In this document: positions 46,434 to 47,798 of the stretch, one piece after another
Layout of the letters: each line of letters begins with the position of its first letter
Position numbering within the stretch: position 1 is the first letter of the stretch
Source of the DNA: Bacteriovoracaceae bacterium
GTDB taxonomy: Bacteria > Bdellovibrionota > Bacteriovoracia > Bacteriovoracales > Bacteriovoracaceae
Assembly: GCA_017858255.1 (NCBI GenBank)
Contig: JAFMBV010000017.1
Span: 1-47,798 of the forward strand
Length of the DNA stretch: 47,798 nucleotides
Direction: 5' to 3'
Translations under genes and position numbers: made by a program
The notes under the pieces: generated by a model
Seen by the model: only the letters and a program-made list of their open reading frames with translations
What the model was told of the DNA's origin: nothing
The model's database searches: none

Positions 46434-47765
46434 TTAAAGGGGCTTCTTCTTCTGGAGAGACAGACTTTCTTCGGGCTTTAATACAAAATCATGAAGACCT
46501 AATTGGTTAAAAATGAAGTCTGGAACTCGGACCCGATAGAAAATCCCTTTTTGGTAATTACTACTTTTAATAATATTTGTTTTAGAGGCCACTGAACTGT
46601 GTGCCGCCCCTTCATCATAGGGAACAAATAAGTCGTACTGATTCTGCTTGTCTAGAAAGTAATTAATAATACGACTACGCAGGTCTCTCATTTCTTCGTC
46701 ATTAAATGAACTAACCACATAAGAGTTTGGGTGAACTCTCTTTATAATTTTTGCTTTGATAGGATCATTTAATAAATCCTTCTTATTAAAAACGATAAAC
46801 TTTTCTTTATCACCTACACCGAGTTCGTTGAGAACTTCCTCTGTCACTTTAAGCTGCTTTTTATAATTGGGGTCGCTTACATCACAAACGATGATTAAGA
46901 GGTCTGCCTCAAGAGCAGATTCTAGTGTTGTTTTAAAACCTTCAATCAAAGCATTTGGAAGGTTAGAAATAAATCCAACGGTATCAATTAAGATCATCGG
47001 CGGATGGGTGTCAGGATTTAAGGTTCTAAAAGTCGAGTCTAGCGTAGCAAATAATATATTTTCTTCTTTAATATCGACTTGGCACAAACGATTCATCAGT
47101 GAGGATTTTCCTGCATTGGTGTATCCAACTAGTGCTGCAGTTACGGCCATATTTTGGCGCTTCTTCTTTTGCTGTTCTCTGGATTTTGCTAAGAGTTTTA
47201 ATTCTTTCTTATAAAACTCTATTCTTTGTCGGATGATTCTTCGGTCAAGCTCAATCTGCTTCTCACCTTCACCACCCTTAACACCAACTCCACCTCTTTG
47301 CCTTCCTAGGTGAGTCCAAAATCCCGAGAGTCGGGGCAATACATATTGTAGGCGTGCAATTTCGATTTGAATTTTTGCATCTCTCGTTCGTGCATGCCTG
47401 GCAAAAATTTCTAAAATGACGTGAACCCTATCTACAACTGAGAGTTCGGTGATTTTACGTATATTTCTAATTTGTGAAGCCGTTAACTCAAAATCAAAAA
47501 CAAGAAGAGTCGATCCTTCATCCTTGGCCTTAGTGGCAATTTCTTGGAGCTTTCCTGAACCTAATATTGTTGCAGGGTCGAGGCTATTACGACTTTGGAT
47601 ATACTGATACCCCGTGGGTATATCAAGTGTTCGTAATAGTTCACGTAGTTCAGAAATTGAGCGACCGGTCTCAACCTCTGTTTTGTGTTCTTCAAACTTA
47701 GGACAAATGATGGAAACGAGCGATGCCCTAGCGTCTGATGAGATATGGAATTCATTATCGAGCAA
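46434..47765 (-). CDS. hflX: Ribosome-associated GTPase HflX
   Basis: 443 residues from a TTG at 47765, six bases after AAGAGA and downstream of an in-frame stop. HflX splits stalled 70S ribosomes, notably under stress. The N-terminal HflX domain has 'DPATILGSGKLQEIA' and 'IQIEIARLQYVLPRLSGFW', plus the glycine-rich 'QRGGVGVKGGEGEKQIELDR'. The GTPase has G1 'LVGYTNAGKSSLMNRL', G3 'DTVGFI' and G4 'NKKDLL'. It is convergent with the preceding genes; no intrinsic terminator is visible between 46427 and 46433. Confidence 0.96.
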   Translation of the reverse strand: MLDNEFHISSDARASLVSIICPKFEEHKTEVETGRSISELRELLRTLDIPTGYQYIQSRNSLDPATILGSGKLQEIATKAKDEGSTLLVFDFELTASQIRNIRKITELSVVDRVHVILEIFARHARTRDAKIQIEIARLQYVLPRLSGFWTHLGRQRGGVGVKGGEGEKQIELDRRIIRQRIEFYKKELKLLAKSREQQKKKRQNMAVTAALVGYTNAGKSSLMNRLCQVDIKEENILFATLDSTFRTLNPDTHPPMILIDTVGFISNLPNALIEGFKTTLESALEADLLIIVCDVSDPNYKKQLKVTEEVLNELGVGDKEKFIVFNKKDLLNDPIKAKIIKRVHPNSYVVSSFNDEEMRDLRSRIINYFLDKQNQYDLFVPYDEGAAHSSVASKTNIIKSSNYQKGIFYRVRVPDFIFNQLGLHDFVLKPEESLSLQKKKPL

Positions 47766-47798
47766 TACTATTCTCTTAATCTAAGGATAACGTTGTCT

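Overview
The window is AT-rich, densely coded bacterial chromosome with no mobile elements, phage genes, CRISPR arrays, rRNA or tRNA that I can see. The gene families and order suggest a motile, didermic bacterium of the Bdellovibrio/Bacteriovorax group (Bdellovibrionota), probably a low-GC Bacteriovorax or Halobacteriovorax relative. The evidence is LPS, BamA/Skp and Lol genes, a fliL-to-fliA flagellar operon, many lineage-type small lipoproteins, and an Lpx cluster carrying a Gfo/Idh/MocA oxidoreductase. This placement is inference from content, not from a database search.

Layout. Positions 1-8220 hold mixed housekeeping and lineage genes: the end of a Gly/Gln-rich protein, a zinc-ribbon/Tudor-like protein, uvrC, a small zinc ribbon, a uracil-DNA-glycosylase-like protein, a SpoIID-family protein paired with an Amidase_3 amidase, a lipoprotein behind a sigma-54-type promoter, and a membrane protein with two HAMP-like modules. 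Positions 8291-9960 hold a DsbA-like lipoprotein, a probably leaderless small gene, and an HU-type DNA-binding protein.

Positions 10145-24991 form one long flagellar transcription unit: fliL, fliM, fliN, fliO, fliP, fliQ, fliR, flhB, flhA, flhF, flhG, fliA, then two genes I do not recognise. It encodes the C-ring, the export gate, the placement proteins and sigma-28. FlhF has lost its P-loop lysine. A 'AGGATGGT' element recurs in three leaders of this unit, twice in the loop of a hairpin, which resembles CsrA-type sites.

Positions 24988-26434 (minus strand) carry coaE and mazG. Positions 26553-41004 are an envelope-biogenesis run: ybeY, prfB (with the classic programmed +1 frameshift), a LolC/E-type permease and LolD, bamA, ompH/skp, lpxD, fabZ, lpxA, a Gfo/Idh/MocA oxidoreductase (possible GnnA), lpxB, lpxK, a DUF3108 lipoprotein and a glycosyltransferase. 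Together these cover lipoprotein sorting, outer-membrane protein assembly and lipid A synthesis. rpsA follows with its own promoter and a structured leader.

Positions 43046-47798 hold a small lipoprotein, a TauE/SafE permease, an alpha/beta-hydrolase fused to a PilZ-like domain, a small unknown protein, a receiver-like domain without its phospho-acceptor aspartate, a possible 31-residue membrane peptide, and hflX.
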